From positions 62,001 to 126,000 of the forward strand of contig JAHNEJ010001739.1 of NCBI GenBank assembly GCA_022559845.1: DNA of 64,000 nt. Reading direction: 5' to 3'. The stretch's first letter is position 1. Each line of letters starts with the position of its first letter. Origin of the DNA: Amorphophallus konjac (Eukaryota > Streptophyta > Magnoliopsida > Alismatales > Araceae). The notes under the pieces were generated by a model that saw only the letters and a list, made by a program, of their open reading frames with translations, ran no database searches and had not been told where the DNA came from. Made by a program: the position numbers and the translations under genes. Of the stretch, positions 36,401-48,400 are shown piece after piece.

Positions 36401-39400
36401 GAAAGGGCGCACCGGAAAAAGCTAAACGGGGCCAGCCTCGGATTAAAACCCGAAAGGGCGGTGAGGTTGGTAATGTGAAAAAAAAATCCTCTCTCTGCTT
36501 ATTCTATGGGTGGCTCTAAGTCAATGACTCCACCCCATCTTGACCAAAACATCATATTGATACCATGGCTACGCCTTACATGTCATCCTATGACACCTAA
36601 TCCCCACCGACGTTCTGACGTTGTCATACTCTGTCCCATCGAGCTCGGCCTATGCATGTCCCTTTCGGGCTGCCGACCCATTCCGCCTATCGACTTCTGA
36701 GTTTAGCTCATGTGTCTCTTCTAAGCAGTTAAACCCACTTACTCTTTGGTCCCATTGGGACTGGCCTCAGTATGCTCTCTCGGGCTACCAACTCATCATG
36801 CCCTTCGGCTCATCTAACCTTCTTGGGATTGGTCTCAGTATGTCCTCTCGGGCTGCCAACCCATCATGCCTTTCGGCTCATCTTTCCTCCTGGAATTGGC
36901 CTCAGTATGCTCTCTCGGGCTGCCAATCCATCATGCCTTCTAGCATATGTCCCACCGGGTCTGGCCTCAGCATGTCCTCTCGGACTGCCAACCCACCTCT
37001 TTGCCCATCGGCTTTCGGGTCTGACTCTCGCGTCCCACTAGGGCTGTCAAACCTATCTTGGTCCCATCGGGAATGGCTTCAGTACGCCCTCCCGAGCTGC
37101 CAACCCACTTCTTCGCCTATCGGCTTTCGGATTTGACTCTCACGTCCCACTAGGGCTGTCAAATTCACCCTTTTTCTTCTTCTGGGTCTGACCTCTGCAT
37201 GCCCCTTTTGGGCTGTCAACCCATCTCGCCTCTTGGCTTCAGACTTGACTCATATATCCCACCGGGATCGCCAAGTCTATTCCTTTGTCCCCACGGGCTT
37301 GGCCTCTGCATGCCCTCGTCAGGCTGCCAACCCTATTTGCCTATCGGCTCACGGATTTGACTCGTACGTCCCACCCGGGCTGTCAAATCCCCTCCTTTCA
37401 TCGCTTCGGGTCTGGCCTATGTATGCTCTCTCGGGCTGCCAACCCATCCCGCCTATCGGCCTCCAGGTTTAACCCGCATGTCCCTTTCGGACTGTTAAAC
37501 CTCTTCCTTTGTTGTCCCAACCGGGCTTGGCACATGCACACCTCTCTTGGGTTGCCAACCCGTTCAACTTTCGGTTCTGGATTTGGCTAATTACGTCCCA
37601 CTAGGGCAGCCGAACCCATCCATTTGTCCCACCTCTGCGGTACACACGTCCCTACGGGAGTGTCACTTTCTCCTTGCCTTCTGGCATTATAGGACCAAAA
37701 AAAAAAAGAAAAAGAAACGGGGTTAAAAATATTGAGGCCCCAGCGGACTTGGTTGTTTCTGTTAGAAGAGCAATCAAAGGCAAAAAGGCTTTGACCCGGC
37801 TAAGGTGAAAATCGGAAAGGGCGCCTTAGGCAAAAATGGGTACCCCTCAGTGTGAAAACCCGAAAGGGCGCACTGGAAAAAGCTAAAGGGGGCCAGTCCT
37901 GGCGAAAACCCGAAAGGACGGTAGGGCTGGTAAAGTGATAAAAATTTATATGCAAAAAAAGGAGACATACGTGCAAGAGGATGGAAGCAAAAATAGCTAT
38001 GCTAAGCTCTGTCCTTCATTCACTAATGTCATCAAGGGAGCCCGAGACAAGCCCTCGGGGCTAACTCAAACAAAAACGGGGCGTGAGAGCCCTATGTACA
38101 AGAAAGTGCCAGAGCTCGTCAACCACTGCGCTCGTCCCTCCGCAACTCAGCAAGGCGAGCCTCCCTCTGGAAGATCTCCTCCTGAAGCTCATCAGATTGG
38201 CGACGGCAGGTCTCCACCTCTGCCTGGACAATACGATGCTCATCGGCAGCCTCCTGAAGCTCTCTCTGTAGCGCCTCCATTCGGAGAGAGGTCTTCTGGC
38301 TACGTCCCTCGACACTCGCAAGGTGGAGGTCAGTCTCCGCCCGGGCCGCTCGAAGTCCACGTAGCTCCTCCTCCTCTCGCTGGATCTGCTGCTGGGTCTT
38401 CTGTCCCCGCTCCTGTACAAGATGGAGGCGGGCAAACTCACTCCACAAGCCTTCCAGCTTCGTGGCCCATGCATCCCGGGGAAGACTCAACCCATGGTAG
38501 CTCCTGGTAAATACTTCCAGGTCAGCCCTCAAAGTCTCCACGGTCGGCAAAGGATCAGCCTGAATCAACTGATCAAGACCCTGTAGGAGCTGGTTAGCCA
38601 TAGCAGCATGCAACGCCATCCCAAGTGCAGGGGCGTCAGGCCACTCAACTCCAAGAGCTGGGAAGTCTACTAGTACCCCTGGGGCTCCCTCCTCAGAAGC
38701 TGCAAAGAAGAAGAGGGGGATGAGTGCTTGTTCACAGCCAAATGGACATGCACGAAGGACTATAAAAGGCACAACATGGTCATATACCTGATGCTGCCGC
38801 AGACTCCCGCCCTTTCTCAACAGCTGGGGAAGAACCAGCGACAGAAGCTGATCCTGGTCACCAGGCAGGACATTTGTGTCCCCATCCGCTGCAGTTAAGC
38901 AATAGCATGTAAGTGCTTATCTATAAAGCGGCACACGCGAGATGTCAAAGTCCAGAGAACAGCTGTGAACCTGTCTCAATAGCAGCCCCTTCTTCAGCTA
39001 TGCTAGGAAGGGCAGACTCTGTATCAGGAGCCCTTTTGGAGCAAGATTGCTCAGTCTCAGAAGTCGGCCCTGCCTTCTGAACCTCCTCTCGCGGGGAGGC
39101 CTCAGCCATCGGCTCTGCAGAAAGGGAAGCTACACGGCAAAAACAGGAGAGGGGTCAGTGCCGCAAATAAAGTGCATATATCATTCGCCGTGTTCGTTGT
39201 CAGAAGCGAGCAGTACCTGTAGCATGGGTGTCTACTGGCGAGGCATTCTCCCCTCGAGTTTGCAGGCCCTCTGGTGCGCCCTGAGAAGCTTCCCTTGCCG
39301 GAGCCATTTCATCAGGGTGGGATGTGCTTTCTTCAACGGCCTGGCCTGTCACTGCCCATGTAGCAGATGCATTTAACAGCTTGGCAAAAACAGTTGCAAA

Positions 39401-42400
39401 ATGGCAAAGAGGTCTATCATTAGCCTCTAACATCTCTTACCTGAAGGATCAGCTATGCCGTCCTCACCGATATCAACATCGGAGGAGCCCACTGTCGTAG
39501 GATCTCTCGGTGCTGTGGTGTCAACACCTGCCACCTCCATGGCCTTTGTGCCTGTCGAGGCACTGCCGCCTGTCAGAAGGTCCACAAATGAGCCAGATTC
39601 CAGAAGTTGTGAGAACTCCTCCATGGATCTGGCTAAGTCCACTCCTGTGGGAAAAATAATTATATGAGTCAAGCAAATCTTTATAAGAAGGACTCAACTA
39701 AACAGAATGTATGTCGCTGCATTCACCTCCGGTATCTTTTAATTCTCCTTCTTCTCGAGAGTCACTCTCACTGGATGAAGAACTGGAGGTCGTAGCGCTG
39801 AAAGTAGTGCTCGAGCTCCCGTTAGGGAGAGAGTCTGTGGCCGCGGAACTCCCACTCTTAGTAGTGGATCCACTCCCAGAAGCGGATCGGCCCCGGAGGA
39901 AGAGCCGACATTACCTCCTGCTGACGGACCAGGTGGAATAACCCAGGAACCCCTGCACAGCCAATAAAACACTAAGGGGTTATTGCTGTTCAAATCTTCA
40001 TGTATCAATGGAGAAAACAAGGCTGAGCATGCTACCTGGAGCCTGACCTCCTGTGGTCCCTGCTGTAAGAGGCGAGGGAGAGTTAGCCGTTACCGGCATA
40101 TAATCGTCTGAGGGAGACATCAGCTCTTTGAAGCTGAAAGTAACGTCTGGCACGGACTCATCCAGCGGCATGTCATCTCCCGCTTGAGGAGGAGAGAAGC
40201 TCATATCAGCCCTAGCTTCCGGGGGAGCTGCATTTAATGAAGCAAGCATGTGTTTATAACACTATATATATGCTCAGAAATGACCAGTATCTGGGGAGCT
40301 ACTTACTGGACACAGCCTCAACTGCAGGGGTTTCAACCTCAAGCCGAGGACGGGATGCTGACCTCACATCCCCCTCCTCAGGAACCTCGGTCCGGGGTCT
40401 CTTGGTGGCAGCAGAATCCCTCCCAATCTCAGCATCAGGAGGATCCCTCAGTGGTACGGCACCGGCTACCATAACAGCCCCACCTGCAAGTGTCACGGGA
40501 ATATATAAATGCATGTCCCAGAATATAAAGACACATGTGTATATTAAAGTCAGTGAGGACAGGGATTACCTGTAGCCGCTATGGGCTCTACCGGCTTTAA
40601 CACTATCTGCTCCGGCTTCACTCGGAGGGCGCGTGCAACTGCCTTTACAACATCGTAAATGGCAAGTGGAGTCGTCGCCAACTCGAGGCCAGAAAGGTAC
40701 TCCAGGGGACCTGCACAGCCCACTGCGTTGATCACATGGGCCCACCACTCAGCAAAGGTACTGCCTCCAAGCGCTTCGTCAGGTATCGGCTGGGACAACT
40801 GGAACTTTCTCCTCACCCCGCAAGATGCCTGCAAATCCTCCCACCAAGAGTAGGCCTTTGAGGGGCCTGAGGCTACGCCTGAGGTGGAGGAAGAAGGAAC
40901 TCCGAGAGCTGATGATGTCCTGCTTTTCAGGGGCTTCAAAGCCCCATTATATTGGCTTCTATCGACGGTGGCCATCCAACCCTTTTCTCGCCACCGCTCT
41001 TCAATGTCACTCACAATTCGGGCGATCCCCGAAAAATGAGACCTGTGGAAAACTGGGTCGACGCACAAAGGAGGCAGATCCTCTCTCTCCAAACGCTGCT
41101 CCTCAGCTGTACGAATGGCATCCCGGTGCTCTCGGAAGACGTTGCTAGCTTTGAACCACCAGCGAGCATAATGAATGTCAAAGTAGCCTATGCGCTCCTG
41201 CTCTGGGACCGGGTACCCCGGCTCTGCCTCGCGGCAAAGGAAGTCCTGCCAAGCTGCCGCGACCAAGTGTATGTCCCTGTGCCTGTATAGCCGGAGGGGC
41301 AAAGAAAACTCTCCACTGGAGGGGATAGCCTGATCATACCCAAAGTTCCTGGCGAACCGGTGTGGGTAGTAAGGCTCAAGTATCGCCGTGCTGGAGCGTC
41401 GATATACAAGAACACTGGGTCGGATGCTGACGACCCACTCTGCTAAGCCCTGCGGGGAGGGTAAAGCATGGGTGGAAACCCGGCTGACGACAGCGTCTCC
41501 CTCCTGCCTGGCAAAAGGGCGGTGAAGGTAGGAGAAGTAGTCAAGGGCTATGCCCTCTCCCCTCTTCACCGGAACAAAAGATAAGGCCCGCCTGGCCCCT
41601 ACTAGCTGTGCCACTGGATCCTGGGATGGCTGCCCGGCAAACCAGAAAATCAACGATGCTGTTGGATTCTCAACCGGAGTCCTCCTAGACAACTCTGGAA
41701 ACAGTAGCCCTGCCCAAGCACTCAAATAATGAGTGGGCAGCAATATGCCTTTCTCCCGCGGCGATGAGTGGGAAGACAAAGCCCCAAGCGAATGAAAAAT
41801 ATTCGCCAAGGCTGCTGGTGCGATGGCGAGTCTCTGTCCGCAGGCAAGCATGCAGGCTCGATAGATCACCTCCACCCGAAGGACTCCCTCCTCTCCATGA
41901 GGAACTACAAAACTGGAAAGCCAGTATGCCAGATAAGCTGCCAGATAAGTAACAGGATGCAGCCCCCGTGAATTCCATCCTTGTGTCGGTGCAGGCAGGT
42001 GGCGGGGATGAGGAGGAACGTCTACTCTGACCTCTCGGCACTCATCCCAGGTGGTGCCGGACTGTGCAAACTCCTCATGGAAACAGTAAGGGCCGCTGTA
42101 GAAGTGGCTCACCCAGGCATTCAGTGTCACTCGCGGTGTACGTGGGGGCCGATCTGTGCCTACTCGGGCTAAGTCCCTCCAGGTCTTCATCAAGAACCTG
42201 AAGCAATAGGGCAGAGTATAGTGTCCTGCCCCGTCAGTGGAGCTGAGGTGCAAGTCATCCGGCGATAGCTCCTCGTAAGGCCTCCCGCAAATCGGAAGAC
42301 CAGAAACCCTCTGGAAAGCCCAGAGGTCCAGGGAAGTCTCCCCGCCAGCTGTGACGAAAGTGTTCCACCGGCGGTTAAATCTCTCTACCAGAGCCTGTAG

Positions 42401-45400
42401 CAGGCCAGTGTGACAAGGATAGGAGTACATGGCAGCGGTCACTGCATGGCGGATCCCCACCCTATCCAACAAAGACCGGTAGACCAACAGAATGCCCCAG
42501 AGCCACTCTGTCGCGCCCCGGTGATAGCTGTGAGAAGGAATGACAGACCACTTCCCATACCAGCTGGGAGTCTTCAAAGTCAAAATCCTCTCCAACATGC
42601 AGTCGTGAGTGTACTCCTCCTGTGCAAAGCTAGCTCCGGTGGGTGCCAGAAGAGACCATCTATAACCTGGTCCATGGCTTTGTGCTGCCCATGCAAATGC
42701 CAAGCCGCTGGAGACATCGGTGTAACCCAGATGGTGAGACTCTCATGTCGCTGAAAAGAGCCCAGACTCTGCCTATCCGGGTATTGCCGCTGCCGAGTAA
42801 AGCCCTCCGGGTAACTCGGATAAGTCAGGGAGCACAATCCCTGCATGCCGTCTCTCCCCACTAGTATCGCCCTTTCAAGGCGACGCCTTTCCTCCGGAAG
42901 TGTCGGGTCGTCGGCCTCCATGTCGACAGGAGCAAAGCCCTGGAGAAAGCTGTAGAGGTGGCGATCCAGGGGATAGTGACGCGGGTAGCCTCCGGTGCGG
43001 TCGTATGTGTAAAGACCATCCTGCCTCGCGATCCGAGATACGTCCACAAGGCCTTCAGCCGCTCCAGCGCTCTCCGTCGGGCCCTCAACGACCCACGTAT
43101 AGCCAAGGTCCAACTCGTTGACATTGGTATCATCAATAGTACGAGGAGGGAAAGGCGGCATCCGCCGGTCGGTGCGCTCAACCCGGCAGTCGTCGGCGCC
43201 CTAGCACGGGACCTCCTCGACCGACTCCCACTCCCACTGCTGCGAGCCATGGCTGAAAGCACGAAGAGGAGAAATAAAAATGGAGAAAGCGTCAGGCTGA
43301 AATATTTTTAGACAGCAATACAATTATTCAATGCAGTCTAAAGAATGCAACGGCTACGCCAACATTGCATCAACTTAATTCCCTTCAAAGGGCACGGGCC
43401 ATCCGCCCCCGCCTCCGGCCGTGACGGACGTCCCGTGGGGGGCATTTGTTGTACCCGAAATCTGTCTCAAGTTAAATTGAGGAATTGTTGCTATGCAACG
43501 TTCGACGAGAAGAACGACATATCATCGACACCGTCGGACTACGGAGTATCTCCGAGATTCAGGGTCTACGACCCGACAATATTATTATGGTCGACGCCGC
43601 GACGAGAAGGTTAACGAGGAAGATGTATGCGTATACCGGTCAGAGTAGCCGAGCAAGTGTATCACATGGCACGGACGGGCGCAAAAGTTCCTCCCTACGC
43701 GGCGACGTACGACCAGACAAACAAACAACACGTTCCTTCCACGGACGAAGCGCTACCACGCGGCGAGGGAGCGATCTCCACGAGATATATAGCTCCACCA
43801 CGGCTCTTCTCCAACCCAGGACGACGAAAAGAGAGCGAAACGGCGTCCAAAGGGGTCAAACGGCGTCCAGAGAGGTCAAATGACCCCTCTAAGATCGAAA
43901 GCCGGGAGAGGGAGGGGCCGCGCACTACCCCGGGGACCCCCGCGGGTCCGCGCGACCCCGCGGGGTAGCGCGACCCCGCCCGGGTGCAGCCGGCCCTCCG
44001 GGGTCGCGCGACCCCCCCACCTCTCTCCGGTCTCCGTGTTTCAAAAAAAAAAGGATTTTGGCCACCCCCAGCAGGGTCATTTAGCCCCTTTTAGCATCCA
44101 GAGGGGTCCAAATGCCTTTTTGCCACCCCACCTTGACAGAATCGGGGCAAATTCGTGCATTTGACCCCTCTGGGCCCTCCCGCCTTCTATAAATAGACCC
44201 CATGGGTCCAAGTGGAGAAGGAGAGCTAGACACGGACAGCTACGTACGAGAAGCATCCGGAGAAGACTTGTTCTGTTTGTTTTGACCTGTGAGGGGTAAG
44301 TCCCCGGGTCTTGTACTTATGCCCCTACGGGGTATATTTGCAATTACGCCCCTCAGTGGGCCATGTTTGTAATTATGCCCCTCAGCAGGTCATGTTTGTA
44401 AGTCTTTACATCCAGGGACGACTAAGTCATGTAATTGTGTCCTTATAATGGCGGAGTTACAAAAATGTCCTCCCTGGGACCGTAAAAGACCAAAGTCCTA
44501 TAATTTACAGTTATACCCTGCAATCTTTTGTAATTGGGACTACGTCCCTATCTCCCGCTCTAATGCGGACTTTTGTACAGTCGACAACTCGCCGACAATC
44601 CGTGTACTCACTGGAATTATAAAAGCATTCAGCATGCTCCTCCATATACCTTCTTGGTGATAAATTATAAGAAAACCCCTGTCTTTCACAAATTGTGTAT
44701 ATACCCTTCCTTCAACCAAATTGATAGAGGCATACTTTCTATGAAACCCTTTGTCATTCTTTTGGTCTAGGAGTGTCGTCAGCTCAGCCTCGCACTCGGG
44801 TATCACTTTAAAGTTTAAACCTAGGTCTAGGGTCTGGTAAAATTACCAAAATACCCCTGTGACCTAGAAACGACCTAGTAGCCTCCTTAAAACTCTCCAG
44901 AAATGGTTTCAATAGCTTGGAGAGTCGAGGACTTCATCATATTTTCTCCTCAACCTGAAAATTCCAGAAATGCCCCTGGCCTGGTAAAATTATCAAAATA
45001 CCCTCAGGGTCCGGGAAACTCCTTTTCACTTAGAAATGCCTATTACTTTTGCACATTTGCATTCCTATTCTCAAATCCTAGGGTTTTGCTCAGACTCAAC
45101 CCTAACCCAGTTAATATGTTGGTGGTAAGTGAGCGGGCACTATGAGCCTCTTTCAGAGAGTTTGCACTCTACATCAGAACCCCCATAGAAGGCCTTTGAG
45201 ATTTCTTTGACAGTCAAACAAAGGTGTTCGGACGTTAGACCAATGTAAATCAACACTGACTCCGGTCAGTGAGGAGAGGTCCAGCACCCGAACCCAAATC
45301 GTCTGATACTATGCGCACACACGGAATAGCCCTCTCTATACAGAGGAATGTCTCTTTTCAAAAAGAACATCCATTGTCGTCTATTTTTCCTACGTGAAAA

Positions 45401-48400
45401 TATTCTGTGTCTCACAAGCATTCAATACATAAAATGGTACACTAGCCTCCTTTATATAGAAAGGCCATATTACACTACGACAAGAATACCCCTAGACATT
45501 TCAACTAAGGACACCCATATCCTATGACTATTTGGCCTAATAAAATAAAATACAACAACCAACATTTGACTATTGGCCAAAATAAAATAAAACATGACTA
45601 GTGGTTAATAATACAATACCACCACAATACAAATAAAATACACACAAATAAATACATACTCAGGACGCTGAATCTCCGAGCCACAAGCTCGGTGATGTCG
45701 GAACGGTGCGACGTCGGCTCCTTGTGACGGGCCCGGTGGGTCCGGTGTCCCCACCAATCTCCGAACCACAAGCTCGGTGGTGTCGGGGAGATGCGACGCC
45801 GGCTCCGTGTGACGGGCCCGGTGGGTCCGGTGTCCCCACCAACCCTCCGGGGGTGGCTGGTACTCGACTCCGTCGAGTAAGGTGGGACACCGCTCTGGTA
45901 GTGCTCCAGCAGGTCTGGATCGAGGCGCTAAAGATCTTCCCGGCTAGTCTAGGAATCATCAGAAGGTGGACGGTCCCGCCAGCGGACAAGGTAGCGCTGG
46001 TAAACCCTACTCCGTGTAGCTGTCACATGCTCATCCAGTATCCTCTCAATTTGTTCCCGCGGTGCTCTTAAGACTGTTGGACGCACAGGGGTGGGCTCAC
46101 TCTCAATGGGAGGAGAAGGCTCGAAAGGGTCACTAGGAATCGCTGTGGGTTCCTTGTAGGCCACTAGATCTGCCACATTAAATGTAGAGCTAATCCCATA
46201 TTCGGGAGGTAAGTCCACAACATATGCATTGGAGCCAACTTTTCGTAGTATTTGGAAGGGACCATCACTACGGGCTTGCAACTTTTTAACGGCTCCCGAG
46301 GGGAGTCGTTCGGGTCGAACCCGTACCATAACCAAGTCACCTTCTTAAAATTCGTGGTGACGCCTATGCGAATCAGCCAAACGTTTGTAAGTCTCATTAC
46401 TGAGGCTTATTTGCTTGCTAATTGACTCATGCGGACTTTTGACATGCTGTGCAAACTCTTCGGCTGACTTGGAAGTCCTGGACTCGAGGGGAATGGGAAT
46501 GAGATCCACTGATTTCCTAGATTTGTATCCATGCACGACCTCAAATGGACTCATACCTATGGATCGATTGACAGAGCTATTATATGCAAATTCGGCTTTG
46601 GGCAAGAGAAGATCCCAATTACCAGAATGATCCCCTACAAGACACCTCAGAAGATTCCCTAAACTTCTATTGACGACCTCTGTTTGCCCATCAGTTTGTG
46701 GGTGATAGGCAGTGGAGAATTTGAGCTTAGTGCCAACTAGGTGCCAAAGTGTCTTCCAAAAATAACTAGTGAACCGGACATCTCGGTCAGACACGATGGT
46801 TTGGGGGAGACCATGCAGACGCACGACTTCATCAAAGAAAAGGTGGGCTACTCTAGATGCATTAGATGTTTTGGAACATACAATGAAATGGGCCATCTTA
46901 GAGAACCGATCAACTACAACAAAGATGGAGTCATGTTTGTGAGCAGTGCGAGGTAAACTAAGGATGAAATCCACGCTCACATCAACCCACGGTCTATCAG
47001 GAATGGGGAGAGGAGTGTAGAGACCAATGTTTTGTTTGACCTGTTTGGCCATTGTGCATGTCCGACACTAGGCTATAATTTTGGCCACATCTTTCTTCAG
47101 GCCAGGCCAATAAAAGTGCTCCTTAAAAGAATGGATGGTCTTGTTTCATCCAAAATGACCAGCAAGACCTCCAACATGTATTTCCCATATCAGAAAGTCT
47201 CGTACAGAAGTCTTCGGGACATAGAGTTGCTGTCCTCGAAAGAGAAAACCATCTTGGAGTAGATAGTCAGCAAATGTTGTCGAGGATCCAGCAGACAAGG
47301 CAGAGTAGGCAGGGCCAAAATCTGGACACTCTTCATAGAATGCCTTCATGCGGTCAAATCCGATAACCTCTACCCGAACAGTGGAAAGAAGGGAGACCCT
47401 TCGACTCAAGGCGTCGGCCACCTTATTCTCTTTTCCAGCCTTATGTTTTAGGACAAAGGTGAAGGACTGGAGGAATTCTACCCATCGACCGTGCCTAGGG
47501 TTTAAGCCCTTCTGAAAGCTAAGGAATTTCAAGGCCTCGTTGTCCGAGTATAAGACAAACTCTTGAGGTAAGAGATAATGTCTCCAGTGTTTGAGAGCTT
47601 GGACCACGACATAGAACTCCTTATCGTAGGTAGAGTAATGAAGCTTTGCATCGGAAAGCTTCTCACTGAAATAAACCACAGGGTGGCTTTCCTGACTAAG
47701 CACTCCTCCTATACTTACGCCAGATGCATCACAGGATATCTCAAAGACTTTGAAAAAGTCTGTCAGGCGGAGGACAAGGGCTTTGGTCATAGCTCCTTTA
47801 TGACAAGAAAAGCCTGGGAGGCGGCTTTAGTCCACTCAAAATTTCCCTTACAGATGCAATCCGTAATGGGTGCCATAACGGTGCTAAAACTCTTAATGAA
47901 GCGTCTGTAGAAAGTGGCTAGCCCATGGAAGCTGCGAACGTCATGGACATTCTGGGGCTCTGGCCAGTCGACTAAGGCTTGGACCTTGGATTGGTCCACA
48001 GACACTCCTTGACTCGAAACCACAAATCTGAGAAAAGTGACCCGATCTGTCATGTATTCACACTTCTTTAGGTTGGCATACAGGGTTTCTCTCCTCAACG
48101 TCTCGCAGACTTCCCTCAAATACTGGACGTGGTCCTGAGGGTTATGGCTATAGATCAAAATGTCGTCAAAGTAGACGACAACAAAGTGACCAATGAGAGA
48201 GCGGAGGACTTCAGTCATGAGCCTCATGAATGTGCTAGGGGCATTGGATAGTCCAAATGACATGACGAGCCACTCGTACAGGCCTTCTTTTGTTTTGAAG
48301 GTTGTCTTCCATTCATCCCCTGGTCGGATTGTGAAAGAAAGAACATTGATTGGATCGACCAAATGTAGTAAGGTCTACATCATAGATCAATGGTCGTCCT

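Larger units (their letters stand above)
20887..45417 (+). mobile_element. element A: giant Tat-type Ty3/gypsy retrotransposon, 24.5 kb
   Basis: Two ~1.95-kb LTRs (20887-22817, 43447-45417; TGTTGTACCC...TCTCACA) are flanked by the perfect target duplication AGCAT (20882-20886, 45418-45422). Order on the plus strand: LTR, primer site, gag with repeats, protease, [solo LTR D], RT, RNase H, second archaeal-type RNase H, integrase, repeat spacer, antisense multi-exon gene, purine tract, LTR. Two RNase H domains and extra cargo behind integrase are hallmarks of the Tat lineage. Several stops and frameshifts make it non-autonomous now. Without D it would be about 22.2 kb. Confidence 0.95.

Noticed and set aside
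36630..37640. CRISPR-like regular repeat
   Set aside because: Units are diverged, without unique spacers, in a plant retrotransposon; it is a minisatellite.
38700..38787. Reading straight through the last mini-intron of the antisense gene as coding
   Set aside because: The frame is open across it, but it has a strong donor, a T-rich tract and ttctttgcag acceptor, and its 88-nt length matches the other seven introns; a one-base indel in a neighbouring exon is more likely.
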